The translations under genes and the position numbers were made by a program. Below the pieces are notes generated by a model, which was given only the letters and a program-made list of their open reading frames with translations, ran no database searches and was not told the origin of the DNA. 64,000 nt of DNA from Streptomyces lincolnensis (GTDB lineage: Bacteria > Actinomycetota > Actinomycetes > Streptomycetales > Streptomycetaceae). This document shows, piece by piece, positions 8,426 to 17,105 of this stretch. The DNA is taken from NCBI RefSeq assembly GCF_001685355.1, contig NZ_CP016438.1, positions 9,424,001-9,488,000 of the forward strand, given 5' to 3'. Every line of letters begins with the position of its first letter. Position 1 is the first letter of the stretch.

Positions 8426-10465
8426 TCAGACGGACTGGCGCAGGACGGCGACGTCCCGGGGTCCGAGGGTGAGGGCGCCGTCGGTGCCGGCGGTACCGAT
8501 CAGGACCTCTCCGGCGAGGCCGGAGACCGGCACGGTGTCGTCCGTCCGGTTGACCAGGAACAGGAACCGGCTGTCGGCGCCGCGGCGCACGGTCAGCTCG
8601 ACGCGGCCCCGGAGGTCCGCGGGCAGTTCGCTCTCCACCCCGGCCGGCCCGAGCAGGCGCGGCAGCAGGGCGGTGAGCCCCGTGACACCGAGGCGCGTGG
8701 AGACGTAGGAGGCCGAACCGGTGCCGCTCGCCCGCCGGGTGATGGCGGGGCGCCCGGCCTGCGTACCGGTGCGGTAGCGGACCAGGACCTCCGTGTCGGC
8801 GTCGGCCACGGTGATCCGGTCGGTCCACAGGCTGCCGGTGCTCGCGTCGTCGAGTTCGACGGTGTCCTCGGCGAGCAGCGGGCCGAACTCCTCGATGCGG
8901 ATGCCGAGCAGATCGCGCAGGGCGCCCGGGTAACCGCCCAGCCAGACGTGGTCGTTCTCGTCGACGACCGCGGAGAAGTACGTGGCGATCAGATGGCCGC
9001 CCTGCTCGGCGTAGCGCGTGAGCTCCTTGGCCAGGTCGGCGGGGACCATGTGCAGCACGGGCGCGATCAGCACCTGGTGGCGGGAGAGATCGGCGCGGGT
9101 GGTGACCAGGTCGGCGCGGATTCCCAGGGCCAGGAGCGCCGAATACCAGTCGAGTGCCTCCTGGCGGTAGTCCAGCAGGGCGGTGGGGTGGGAGTCCTGC
9201 TCGCTCGCCCACCACGACTCCCAGTCGTAGATGATCCCGACCCGGGCCGGCTCCCGCTCGCTCCCGGCGACCGGGGCGAGGGTCTTGAGGGTGGCGCCGA
9301 GGGCGGCCACCGCGCGGAAGAGGTCGCTGTCGGCGCCGGCGTGCGGCACCATCGCCGAGTGGTACTTCTCCGCGCCGGCCACGGACTGCCGCCACTGGAA
9401 GAAGCACACCGCGTCGGCGCCGTGCGCCACGTGCAGCAGCGAGTCCCGGGCCAGGTCGCCGGGCCGCTTGGCCACGTTGACCGGCTGCCAGTTGACCGCG
9501 CTGGTGGAGTGCTCCATCAGGAACCAGGGCCGCCCGCCCGCGACACCGCTGGTGAGGTTGGCGGAGAAGGACAGCTCGTCGCGGTCCTGGGGGCCGGGGT
9601 GGACGTAGTGGTCGTTGGAGACGAAGTCGATCTCCTCGGCCCAGTCCGGGTAGTTCATGCCCTTGGTGCCGTTCATCACCATGAAGTTCGTGGTGACGGG
9701 CACGTCCGGGGTGAGGTCGCGCAGCAGGTCCCGCTCGGCCCGCAGATAGTCCTTGAGCGCGTCCGAGGAGAAGCGCTTGAAGTCCAGCTGCTGGGTCGGG
9801 TTGGGGTGCGCGGCGGCGAGCCGGGGCGGCAGGATCTGGTCCCAGTCGCTGTAGCGCTGCGACCAGAACGCCGTGCCCCAGGCGTGGTTGAGGGCGTCGA
9901 GCGTGGTGTAGCGGGCGCGCAGCCAGGCACGGAAGGCACCGGCCGCGTCGTCGGAGTAGTCGTAGATGTTGTGGCAGCCCAGCTCGTTGGAGACGTGCCA
10001 GGCGACCAGCGCCGGGTGGTTCGCGTACCGGGTCGCCATCTCCCGCACCAGGCGCAGGGCGTGCTCGCGGAAGACGGGCGAGGTGGGACGCCAGTGCTGG
10101 CGGGCTCCCGGCCACAGCGTCTCGCCTGTCGCGGTGACCGGCAGGATCTCCGGGTGCGCGGTGGTCAGCCAGGGCGGCGGAGAGGCGGTCGCGGTGGCCA
10201 GGTCGACGCCTATGCCGCCCGCGTGCAGCAGGTCCATGACCTCGTCGAGCCAGGCGAAGTCCCACTCGTCCGCGGCCGGCTGGATGCGGGCCCAGGAGAA
10301 GATCCCCACGCTGACGATGTTGACGCCGGCCTCGCGCATCAGCCGGACGTCCTCCTCCCACACGTCCCGGGGCCACTGCTCGGGGTTGTAGTCGGCGCCG
10401 TAGGCGAAGCGGGGAGCGGGGTCACCGTCCGGTCCGCCCGAGCGGGACAGGAGGGTGGAGATCAT
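8426..10465 (-). CDS. GH42 beta-galactosidase
   Basis: This 679-residue intracellular beta-galactosidase has no signal peptide. The GH42 signature is clear: FAYGADYNPEQWP at ~20-32, acid/base Glu161 in AWHVSNELGCHN, and nucleophile Glu318 in PWFLMEHSTSAVNWQPVN. The catalytic barrel covers ~20-390, the trimerisation domain ~395-600 (VGIIYDWESWWASEQDS) and a small C-terminal beta domain follows. Length is typical for the family. It sits 83 bp downstream of the sugar-binding lipoprotein and upstream of the secreted GH30 enzyme, so it probably removes terminal galactose from imported galacto-oligosaccharides. The ATG has GGAAGGA upstream. Confidence 0.92.
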   Translation of the reverse strand: MISTLLSRSGGPDGDPAPRFAYGADYNPEQWPRDVWEEDVRLMREAGVNIVSVGIFSWARIQPAADEWDFAWLDEVMDLLHAGGIGVDLATATASPPPWLTTAHPEILPVTATGETLWPGARQHWRPTSPVFREHALRLVREMATRYANHPALVAWHVSNELGCHNIYDYSDDAAGAFRAWLRARYTTLDALNHAWGTAFWSQRYSDWDQILPPRLAAAHPNPTQQLDFKRFSSDALKDYLRAERDLLRDLTPDVPVTTNFMVMNGTKGMNYPDWAEEIDFVSNDHYVHPGPQDRDELSFSANLTSGVAGGRPWFLMEHSTSAVNWQPVNVAKRPGDLARDSLLHVAHGADAVCFFQWRQSVAGAEKYHSAMVPHAGADSDLFRAVAALGATLKTLAPVAGSEREPARVGIIYDWESWWASEQDSHPTALLDYRQEALDWYSALLALGIRADLVTTRADLSRHQVLIAPVLHMVPADLAKELTRYAEQGGHLIATYFSAVVDENDHVWLGGYPGALRDLLGIRIEEFGPLLAEDTVELDDASTGSLWTDRITVADADTEVLVRYRTGTQAGRPAITRRASGTGSASYVSTRLGVTGLTALLPRLLGPAGVESELPADLRGRVELTVRRGADSRFLFLVNRTDDTVPVSGLAGEVLIGTAGTDGALTLGPRDVAVLRQSV

Positions 10466-10548
10466 GGCGGTCCTTCCGAAAGGGGTGCACGAGGCGGCGC
10501 GGCCCGGGTGCCGCGCCGCCCGGAGTCCTGCTGCTTACCGTCTGCTGG

Positions 10549-11886
10549 TTACTCGACGGTGAAGCCCTGCTCCTTGCCGTACTTGATCGAGGCGTCCTGC
10601 CAGGCCTTCAGACCGTCCGCCAGCTTGGTGTTGGAGACGTAGGCCTTGCCGACCGTGTCGTTGAAGATCGAGTTGGCGTACGGCTGGAACGGCAGGTACG
10701 ACCAGTCGCTCGCCACGTTCGCCGCGGACTCGGCGAAGATCTTGTTGGCCTCCTGGCCGCCGAAGTACTCGAACTTCTTGCTCTGGAACGCGGGGGACTC
10801 CAGCTCCGCCTTGGTGGCGGGGAAGGCGCCTTCCGACACGCGGGTGGCGACACCGTCACCGGAGTTGGCGTACTCGACGAACGCGTAGGCCAGTTCCTTG
10901 TTCTTGCCCAGCGTGGGCAGCGTCAGCGAGCTGCCGCCGTTCTCCGCGCTGGCCTTGTCGCCCTTGGTCCAGGCCGGCATCGGGGCCGCGCGCCAGTCGC
11001 CCGAGGCGTTCGGCACACCGGTGGTGAAGTTGGCGGGCATCCAGGCGCCGGTGGTCAGCGTGGCGAGGGAGCCGTCACCCAGGCCCTTGTACCAGTCGTC
11101 GGTCCAGCCGGTGATCGGGGCGACCAGCTTCTCGTCGATCATCTTCTGCCACACGGCCTCGAACTTCTTGGCGCCGGCGTCGTCGAAGTTGATGGAGACC
11201 TTGGTGCCGTCGACCTTGTAGGGGCGCGAACCGGCCTGCCACAGCATGGAGGTGGTGAAGCCCGCGTCGCCCTCGTCGTTGGCGATGTACACCTTGGGGT
11301 CGGCCTTGTGCAGCTTGCGGGCCGCCTCCAGGTACTCGTCCCAGGTGGTCGGGACGGCGACCTTGTACTTGTCGAAGACCTTCTTGTTGTAGAACATCGC
11401 CATCGGACCGGAGTCCATCGGCAGGCCGTAGACCTTGTCACCGTCGCTGACGGCGTTCCACGGACCCGGCGTGTACTTCGAGGCGAGCTTCTCGGCGCCG
11501 TACGGGGCCAGGTCCGACAGGCCCTTGGTGAGGGAGTACTGACCGAGCGCGAAGTACTCGACCTGCGCGACGTCGGGCACGCCCTTGCCCGCGGAGATGG
11601 CGTTCGACAGCGCGGTGTAGTGCTTGTCGCCCGACCGCTCGCTGACGAGGTTGATCTTGACCTTGGGGTACTTCTTCTGGAAGTCGGCGGCGACCGTCTT
11701 CAGCGTGGGCTCCCAGGCCCACACGTTGACCGTGCCGCCCTTCTTGAGGGCCGCCTGGATGTCCGCGGCGGAGACCTGCTTCTGCTCGGAGCTGTCGTCG
11801 TCCGAGCTGCCGCAGGCGGTGGCGCCGAGGGCGAGGGCGGAGACGAGGGCGAGGCCCCGCAGGAGGCGGCTCGTTGTTCTGCGCAT
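10549..11886 (-). CDS. ABC transporter sugar-binding lipoprotein
   Basis: This 445-residue solute-binding protein belongs to the family-1 (MalE/UgpB-like) group. The N-terminus MRRTTSRLLRGLALVSALALGATAC is a lipoprotein signal with lipobox GATAC, so Cys25 is lipidated and the protein is anchored outside the membrane. Typical features follow: GTVNVWAWEPTLKTVAADFQKKYPKVKINLV, GVPDVAQVEYFALGQY, and GLPMDSGPMAMFYNKKVFDKY. The longer in-frame N-terminus is rejected because the signal peptide and a GGAAG Shine-Dalgarno sequence fit the ATG at 11886. It is the substrate receptor for the two permeases upstream; the ATPase is not encoded here and is probably a shared MsiK-type subunit. Confidence 0.92.
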   Translation of the reverse strand: MRRTTSRLLRGLALVSALALGATACGSSDDDSSEQKQVSAADIQAALKKGGTVNVWAWEPTLKTVAADFQKKYPKVKINLVSERSGDKHYTALSNAISAGKGVPDVAQVEYFALGQYSLTKGLSDLAPYGAEKLASKYTPGPWNAVSDGDKVYGLPMDSGPMAMFYNKKVFDKYKVAVPTTWDEYLEAARKLHKADPKVYIANDEGDAGFTTSMLWQAGSRPYKVDGTKVSINFDDAGAKKFEAVWQKMIDEKLVAPITGWTDDWYKGLGDGSLATLTTGAWMPANFTTGVPNASGDWRAAPMPAWTKGDKASAENGGSSLTLPTLGKNKELAYAFVEYANSGDGVATRVSEGAFPATKAELESPAFQSKKFEYFGGQEANKIFAESAANVASDWSYLPFQPYANSIFNDTVGKAYVSNTKLADGLKAWQDASIKYGKEQGFTVE

Positions 11887-11969
11887 GGAGGTGCTTCCAC
11901 TTCGTCGTGGGTGGGACAGGTGAGGGTGGGGGTGGTACGGGTGGTGCTCAATCGTGGGGTCTGCGGGCG

Positions 11970-12893
11970 TCATTCCTTGACGCTTCCTGCGGCGAGTCCG
12001 GACTGCCAGTACTTCTGGAGGAGCAGGAATACGGCGATCAGCGGCACGATGGTCAGGAGCGAACCGGTGATCACCAGGTTGAAGATCACGTCACCGCCGA
12101 TCGTCTGCGCCTGGGAGCTCCAGGAGCTGAGCCCCAGGGTCAGGGGATACCAGTCCGGGTCCTTCAGCATGATCAGCGGCAGGAAGTAGTTGTTCCAGGT
12201 GGCGACCGTGGTGAACAGCAGCACCGTCACGATGCCCGGGGCCAGCAGCGGCAGAGAGACCTGGAAGAAGGTCCGCACCTCGCCGGCGCCGTCCATCCGC
12301 GCCGCCTCCAGCAGCTCGGTCGGGATCGCCTCGGCCGCGAACACCCACATCAGATACAGGCCGAACGGCGAGACCAGCGACGGGATGATCACCGCCCAGG
12401 GCGTGTCGGTCAGCCCCATCTTGCTGAACATCAGGAAGGTCGGCACCGCCAGGGCCGTACCCGGCACGGCCACCGCGCCGATCACCACGGCGAAGATCGC
12501 GCGCTTGCCGGGGAAGGAGAACTTCGCGAGCGCGTACCCGCCCAGCACCGCCAGCAGCGTGGCACCGCCCGCGCCGAGCACCACGTACAGCAGGGTGTTC
12601 AGCAGCCAGCGGCCGAAGATGCCGTCGTGGTAGGTGAAGGTGTCCCGGATGTTGTCCCAGAACGCGAAGTCGTTGGCGAACCACAGACCGTTGGAGTCGG
12701 CCAGGCCCGCCTGGGTCTTCGTGGAGTTGATGAGCAGCCAGATCAGCGGGACGACCGTGTAGAGCACCATCAGGGCCATCAGCGCGGTCAGCAGCTTGCT
12801 GCGCTTGGGCCTGCCCGGTGAGTACTTGCGCGGTGTCCGCAGGCGGGGGGCGCTCTTGGCGGGAGCGGGGGTGGCGACAGAAGAAGTGGTCAT
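11970..12893 (-). CDS. Sugar ABC transporter permease, MalG type
   Basis: This 307-residue inner-membrane permease has six hydrophobic helices, beginning with LLTALMALMVLYTVVPLIWLLIN. The cytoplasmic EAA loop is present as EAARMDGAGEVRTFFQVSLPLLAPGI, which contacts the ATPase. The N-terminal ~40 residues are basic and Pro-rich. The start at 12893 (MTTSSVATPAPAKS) is preferred over the ORF extension because AGGGAG precedes it and because the extension would overlap the upstream gene, which ends only 4 bp away. It forms the importer with the neighbouring MalF-type permease and the lipoprotein. Confidence 0.92.
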   Translation of the reverse strand: MTTSSVATPAPAKSAPRLRTPRKYSPGRPKRSKLLTALMALMVLYTVVPLIWLLINSTKTQAGLADSNGLWFANDFAFWDNIRDTFTYHDGIFGRWLLNTLLYVVLGAGGATLLAVLGGYALAKFSFPGKRAIFAVVIGAVAVPGTALAVPTFLMFSKMGLTDTPWAVIIPSLVSPFGLYLMWVFAAEAIPTELLEAARMDGAGEVRTFFQVSLPLLAPGIVTVLLFTTVATWNNYFLPLIMLKDPDWYPLTLGLSSWSSQAQTIGGDVIFNLVITGSLLTIVPLIAVFLLLQKYWQSGLAAGSVKE

Positions 12894-12897
12894 CGGG

Positions 12898-13824
12898 TCA
12901 CGCTCCCTTGCGCATGCCGCGCAACTGCACGGCATAGGCGACCACCATCGTGATCACGCCCATGATGATGGCGACGGTCGCGGAGTAGTTGTGCTGCTGA
13001 CCGTTGAAGGACAGCGAGTACGTGTAGAAGTTCGGCGTGTAGTCGGTGGTGATGGAGTTCAGGGCCAGCGGACGCAGGATGCTCGGCTCGTTGAAGAGCT
13101 GGAAGCTGCCGATGATCGAGAAGATCGTCGCGATCACGATCGCCCCCCGGATGGCGGGAAGCTTGATCGAGGTGATCACCCGCAGCTGACCGGCGCCGTC
13201 GATCTCGGCCGCCTCGTACAGCGAGGTCGGGACGACGCGCAGCGCCGAGTAGAAGATCAGCATGTTGTACCCGACGAACTCCCAGGTCACGATGTTGCCG
13301 ATGGAGGCCAGCACCCAGTCGGGGGAGAGCAGGTTGGGCAGCGTCGTGCCGAACGCGGAGTTGATGTCACCGACCAGGCCGTACTTCGTGCCGTACATGA
13401 AGCCCCACATCAGGGTGGCGACCACCGCGGGTACCGCGTACGGCAGGAAGATCGTGATCCGGAAGAAGCTCTTGCCGTACAGCCGCCCGCTGTCCAGGGC
13501 CAGCGCCACAAGCAGGGCGATGCCCAGCATGATCGGCACCTGGATCACCAGGAACAGTCCGACGCGGCCCACGGAGTCCCAGAACTGCTCGTCCTTGAAC
13601 GCCTGCGTGTAGTTGTCCAGGCCGACGAACTGGTTGCCGCCGATGAGCTGGTTGCGGTACAGGCTCAGGTAGACCGAATACACGATCGGAGCCAGGAAGA
13701 CCAGAGCGAAGACGGCCACGAAGGGACCGATGAACCCCCACCCCGTCCAGGAGCGCCGGTCCTTTCGCGCCGGGGGTGGTGCCGACCGCGGCTGGGCGGC
13801 CGCCGGCGGTTGCAGCGTCGTCAT
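12898..13824 (-). CDS. Sugar ABC transporter permease, MalF type
   Basis: This 308-residue inner-membrane permease is the first gene of the leftward galactan-type operon. Six transmembrane helices are visible, the first being WGFIGPFVAVFALVFLAPIVYSVYLSLY. The EAA loop reads EAAEIDGAGQLRVITSIKLPAIRGAI. The ATG at 13824 has GAGGAA seven bases upstream; a GTG seven codons earlier is less likely. The region upstream carries two LacI-type palindromes, so the operon is expected to be repressed by the divergent regulator. Confidence 0.92.
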   Translation of the reverse strand: MTTLQPPAAAQPRSAPPPARKDRRSWTGWGFIGPFVAVFALVFLAPIVYSVYLSLYRNQLIGGNQFVGLDNYTQAFKDEQFWDSVGRVGLFLVIQVPIMLGIALLVALALDSGRLYGKSFFRITIFLPYAVPAVVATLMWGFMYGTKYGLVGDINSAFGTTLPNLLSPDWVLASIGNIVTWEFVGYNMLIFYSALRVVPTSLYEAAEIDGAGQLRVITSIKLPAIRGAIVIATIFSIIGSFQLFNEPSILRPLALNSITTDYTPNFYTYSLSFNGQQHNYSATVAIIMGVITMVVAYAVQLRGMRKGA

Positions 13825-13901
13825 TGTCGTTCCTCGCTCGTCCACGTCCTGGAACCGGTGGTGCGGATCCGGACGCCCGTCGCGGGTCCAGCGCCACCGC
13901 G

Positions 13902-13917
13902 ATGTTTACGCAAACAT
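13902..13917. promoter_or_regulatory. LacI-family operator 1 (ATGTTTACGCAAACAT)
   Basis: This 16-bp inverted repeat, ATGTTTACGCAAACAT, is palindromic except for the centre-adjacent pair. It is 78 bp upstream of the first permease start. Its CG centre and A/T-rich arms stand out in this G/C-rich DNA and match the general form of LacI/GalR operators. It is the operon-proximal of two copies. Confidence 0.85.
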
Positions 13918-13946
13918 CAGCCCTTCCGGAAAGGGCGCAAGCTGTT

Positions 13947-13962
13947 ATGTTTACGTAAACAT
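13947..13962. promoter_or_regulatory. LacI-family operator 2 (ATGTTTACGTAAACAT)
   Basis: This is a perfect 16-bp palindrome, ATGTTTACGTAAACAT. It lies 45 bp centre-to-centre from operator 1, about four helical turns, so two dimers could bind the same DNA face. It lies 96 bp upstream of the LacI-family gene, so it may also serve autoregulation. Confidence 0.88.
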
Positions 13963-14058
13963 CCGATGGCGGCATGTCTACACTGCCCCGTCGGCGGGGG
14001 TCAAGGGTCCTCCGGGGAAACAGTGATGTGAGCAGCGGTGAGAGGTGGCTGACGGCGA

Positions 14059-15159
14059 GTGGAGACGGTGGGAAGAACGCCGACGAACCCGTCGGGTGAC
14101 GGGCCGAAACGCGTCCGCGGCCGGCTCAGGCGCGGTGGGCGGGCCAGTGCCTCCATGGCGGATGTGGCCCGGCTGGCGGGCGTGTCGTCGCAGACGGTGT
14201 CCCGGGTCTCCAACGGTTACGCCGGTGTGAACGAGGAGACCCGCCGCCAGGTCCTCGCGGCCATGAAGGAACTCGGCTACCGGCCCAACAGCGCGGCCCG
14301 CGCCCTCAAGCGCGGCGAGTTCCGCACCATAGGCGTGATCACCTTCACTCTGTCGACCACCGGCAATGTGCGCACCCTGGAGGCGATCGCCACCTCCGCG
14401 GCGGCCGAGGGGTACGCGGTGACGCTGCTGCCCGTCGCCATGCCGACCCAGGACGAGGTGCGGGGCGCGTTCTCCCGGCTGGAGGAGCTCGCGGTCGACG
14501 CGGTGATCGTCATCATGGAGGTCCACCTCCTCGACGCCGCGACCGTCACCCTGCCGCCGCACGTCCAGGTCGTGGTGGTCGACTCCGACGCAGGCGACCG
14601 CTACACGGTCGTGGACACCGACCAGCACAGCGGCAGCCGCATCGCCGTGCGCCACCTGCTCGACCTGGGACACCGGACCGTCTGGCATCTGGGCGGCCCC
14701 GAAGGCTCCTTCGCCGCCCAGCGACGCTCCGACGCCTGGCGCTTCGCCCTGGAGGAGGCCGGCCGTACCGTGCCGCCCCTCGTGCGCGGCGACTGGTCGG
14801 CCGAGTCCGGCTACCGGGTCGGCCTCGAACTCGCCGCCCAGCAGGAGTGCACCGCCGTCTTCGCGGCCAACGACCAGATGGCTCTCGGCCTGCTGCGCGC
14901 CCTCCACGAACGCGGCAGACGCGTGCCCGAGGACGTCAGCGTCATCGGCTTCGACGACATCCCCGAAGCCAGCTCCTTCCTGCCCCCGCTCACCACGCTC
15001 CACCAGGACTTCGCCGAGGTGGGACGGCTCTGCGTCCAGGCCGTGCTGCGCAAGATGCGCCAGGTCGGGCCGGAGCGGGGGACGACGTTGGTGCCGACTC
15101 GGCTGGTGGAACGCGCGAGTACGGCGGGACCGCCGGATGGGGGTGGCGGGGGAGGGTGA
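14059..15159 (+). CDS. LacI-family transcriptional repressor of the galactan operon
   Basis: This 366-residue regulator is divergent from the ABC/GH operon. The DNA-binding helix-turn-helix is SMADVARLAGVSSQTVSRVSNGYAGVNEETR (about residues 32-62), followed by the hinge helix (YRPNSAARALKRGEFRTIGVI). The periplasmic-binding-protein-like sensor domain follows, with the usual VDTDQHSGSRIAVRHLLDLGHR and FAANDQMALGLLRALHERG segments. The GTG start gives a basic 30-residue N-terminal extension; an internal start near residue 33 is possible. It should bind the two palindromes at 13902-13962 and be released by a galactose-containing inducer (inferred). Confidence 0.9.
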   Translation: METVGRTPTNPSGDGPKRVRGRLRRGGRASASMADVARLAGVSSQTVSRVSNGYAGVNEETRRQVLAAMKELGYRPNSAARALKRGEFRTIGVITFTLSTTGNVRTLEAIATSAAAEGYAVTLLPVAMPTQDEVRGAFSRLEELAVDAVIVIMEVHLLDAATVTLPPHVQVVVVDSDAGDRYTVVDTDQHSGSRIAVRHLLDLGHRTVWHLGGPEGSFAAQRRSDAWRFALEEAGRTVPPLVRGDWSAESGYRVGLELAAQQECTAVFAANDQMALGLLRALHERGRRVPEDVSVIGFDDIPEASSFLPPLTTLHQDFAEVGRLCVQAVLRKMRQVGPERGTTLVPTRLVERASTAGPPDGGGGGG

Positions 15160-15672
15160 CGGGGGTGGCCGGGGGCGGGACTGCGACCGGGGGGTTCGGG
15201 TTCGACGGGTCCGCGGCCACCGGGTCAGGGCTCGACGGGCCGTCCGGGAGGCGGGGCGGTTCGTATCGGACGTGCGCTCACCGTGCTCACCGGGTCTGGG
15301 TCCATCGGGTCCGCGGGGACCGGCCGCTCGGGGCAGGTGAACAGGTGGCGGGCTTCCCCGCGCCGCTGTAGCGGTAGCTGACGGTGACGGGCGGCGGCTG
15401 TCCTGACGGTCGGTCCGCTCTACCGAGTCGGCCTCGCCCTACCGGGTCGGACCTGCTCCACCGGTGGCGTCTCGTCTACGGGTCGGCTCGCGCCGTAGAG
15501 ACAGACCCCGGGCAGCCGCTCGCCCCGGCCGCGGCACCGGCCGACGGCCAAGCTGGGGCACTTCTACCGGGTCGCGCCCGGCGACGCCGACAGCTCGGGA
15601 GCGGAGCCGGCCCGGCGGAGTCACGTGATGTGGCCCAGGCCACGTCGGTGACGAGACGGGGGGCATGTCGGA
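15160..15672. other. Non-coding, low-complexity region with degenerate ACCGGGTC-like repeats
   Basis: No gene with normal codon use is seen on either strand. The sequence holds about eight degenerate copies of CGGGTC/ACCGGGTC(G) at irregular spacing (for example near 15201, 15221, 15291, 15307, 15438 and 15477). It may be a decayed coding region or a simple-sequence expansion. Confidence 0.5.
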
Positions 15673-16275
15673 GTGATCGGGGGGCGGGTTACCGTTGCGG
15701 GCATCTCTCTGTCCTCACCGGAAACAGTTCGGACGGCCCCGGAAGTGCTCGCAGAACTCTCCCCGCTCATCGCCGCGACCTCCCAGTGGCTGACCTGTGC
15801 CTACCCGTCGGGCGGCGGCGCGCTCGCCTCCGCTCTGTGTGAGGTGCAGGCACGGCAGGCCGTGACGGTGGCCGCCTGGTTGCGGTATCCCACGCCGATG
15901 GACGCCGCGCTGGTCCACATGGCCGGCCCCGGCGGTGCCACCCGGCTGGACTGGCTCACGGGGGGCACGGACGGGGCCGAGACACAGGATCCGGACGAAC
16001 GCGCCTGGCGGACCTGGGTCGACGAGGTAGTGGCGAGCTGGGCGGCCTGTCTGCTCACCGATCCCGACCTGGCCGACCGGGCGGTGGGCGCGATCGCCGA
16101 GGGCGGCCCCACCGCCGCTTCGGTCGCCGAGTTCCGACGTCTGACCGCGCCCGACGACACCGACCGCCGGGCGGCCGCCCTGCTGCGCCACCCGGACCTT
16201 CTCGCCCCGGTGGCCGATCTGCACCGGGACCAGCTGGTGGAACGGCTGCGGCCGGGGCGGGCGCTCATCGCCTGA
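15673..16275 (+). CDS. Hypothetical protein
   Basis: This ~200-residue acidic protein is of unknown family. Codon use is typical (third position almost always G/C), so it is likely real. The sequence is Ala-rich and helical, with short motifs such as LIAATSQWLTCAYPSGGG, ALCEVQARQAVTVAAWLRYP and VDEVVASWAACLL. No signal peptide or membrane segment is seen. The start is uncertain: the GTG at 15673 has GGAG directly abutting it, and a GTG near 15748 is an alternative. It ends 33 bp from the convergent hemerythrin gene. Confidence 0.55.
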   Translation: MIGGRVTVAGISLSSPETVRTAPEVLAELSPLIAATSQWLTCAYPSGGGALASALCEVQARQAVTVAAWLRYPTPMDAALVHMAGPGGATRLDWLTGGTDGAETQDPDERAWRTWVDEVVASWAACLLTDPDLADRAVGAIAEGGPTAASVAEFRRLTAPDDTDRRAAALLRHPDLLAPVADLHRDQLVERLRPGRALIA

Positions 16276-16308
16276 CGGCGGTGCCCCCCAAGTCGGCGCA
16301 GCAGGGGC

Positions 16309-16872
16309 TCAGCCGTGCTTGCCGCGTCCGGTCAGCGCGTCACGCAGCCGGTCGACCAGGCCCGCGCCCGGGGCCAGCAGCTTGTTGGCCGGGGGCGTGT
16401 CCGGAGCGGAGGGGTGCGGCCTGGTCGGGGCCACCTTCTTGGCCATGCGGACCTTGTCGCCCAGGTCGTTCAGCGCGTCCGCCGGGCAGGCCACCCGCAG
16501 TTGGGGGAAGAGGTTCTCCTCCTCGTCGGCGATGTGGGAGCGGATCTCGCTCATGAGCATGGTGACGAGCCGGTCGAACTCGGGGTCACCCGCCTCACAG
16601 CCCTCCAGATCCTTCATGATCCGCTCGGCCTTGGAGTGGTCCTCGATCTCCCGGTCCGCCATGGTGTTCCCGTTGACCAGGTGCTCCCGCACCGCGGGGT
16701 ACAGGTAGGCCTCCTCGGCCACCGAGTGGCGCACCAGTTCCATGGTGGCCTGGTCGGCGTAGACCTTGCGGTCTTTGTCACCCGACGGCAGAGACTCGAT
16801 CCGGCCGAAGATCTCCTCGACCTCCCGGTGATCGGTCACCAGCTCGTCGATGACGTCTCCTCCGTGTCCCAT
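16309..16872 (-). CDS. Hemerythrin (HHE) domain protein
   Basis: This 187-residue cytoplasmic protein has a four-helix HHE cation-binding domain. Metal-ligand candidates are His and Glu/Asp in ELVTDHREVEEIF, ELVRHSVAEEAYLYP, DHSKAERIMKDLE and IRSHIADEEENLFP. The C-terminal ~55 residues are Pro-rich and Lys-rich and lie outside the domain. The ATG at 16872 has GGAGGT at ideal spacing, so it is preferred over the GTG three codons earlier. Diiron hemerythrin-like domains bind O2, NO or iron, which suits a redox-stress neighbourhood, but the ligand is not proven. Confidence 0.88.
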   Translation of the reverse strand: MGHGGDVIDELVTDHREVEEIFGRIESLPSGDKDRKVYADQATMELVRHSVAEEAYLYPAVREHLVNGNTMADREIEDHSKAERIMKDLEGCEAGDPEFDRLVTMLMSEIRSHIADEEENLFPQLRVACPADALNDLGDKVRMAKKVAPTRPHPSAPDTPPANKLLAPGAGLVDRLRDALTGRGKHG

Positions 16873-17105
16873 GCCCTTCACCTCCAGCCAGTCAGCGGCG
16901 GCTCCGGTCGGAACCGCCGACGCCCGAGTGCCCAGGCGGGGGCGTCGTACGCCTGGTCACAGACTTGTCAGTACCTGTGGGGACAGTTCCTTTACCAGGG
17001 GCGTACCTCGGGCCACGGCCGACGAAAGCCGTCCCGGTGGGTGTGGGCCGGGCCGATCGCTGGAACCCGTGCGGGACACGGACGTACGACCTCCGGGGAG
17101 GCCAC

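Noticed and set aside
14058..14230. Second start for the LacI gene around residue 33
   Set aside because: Possible, but the GTG at 14059 is kept because the basic extension precedes the HTH without a break and no better ribosome site decides between them.
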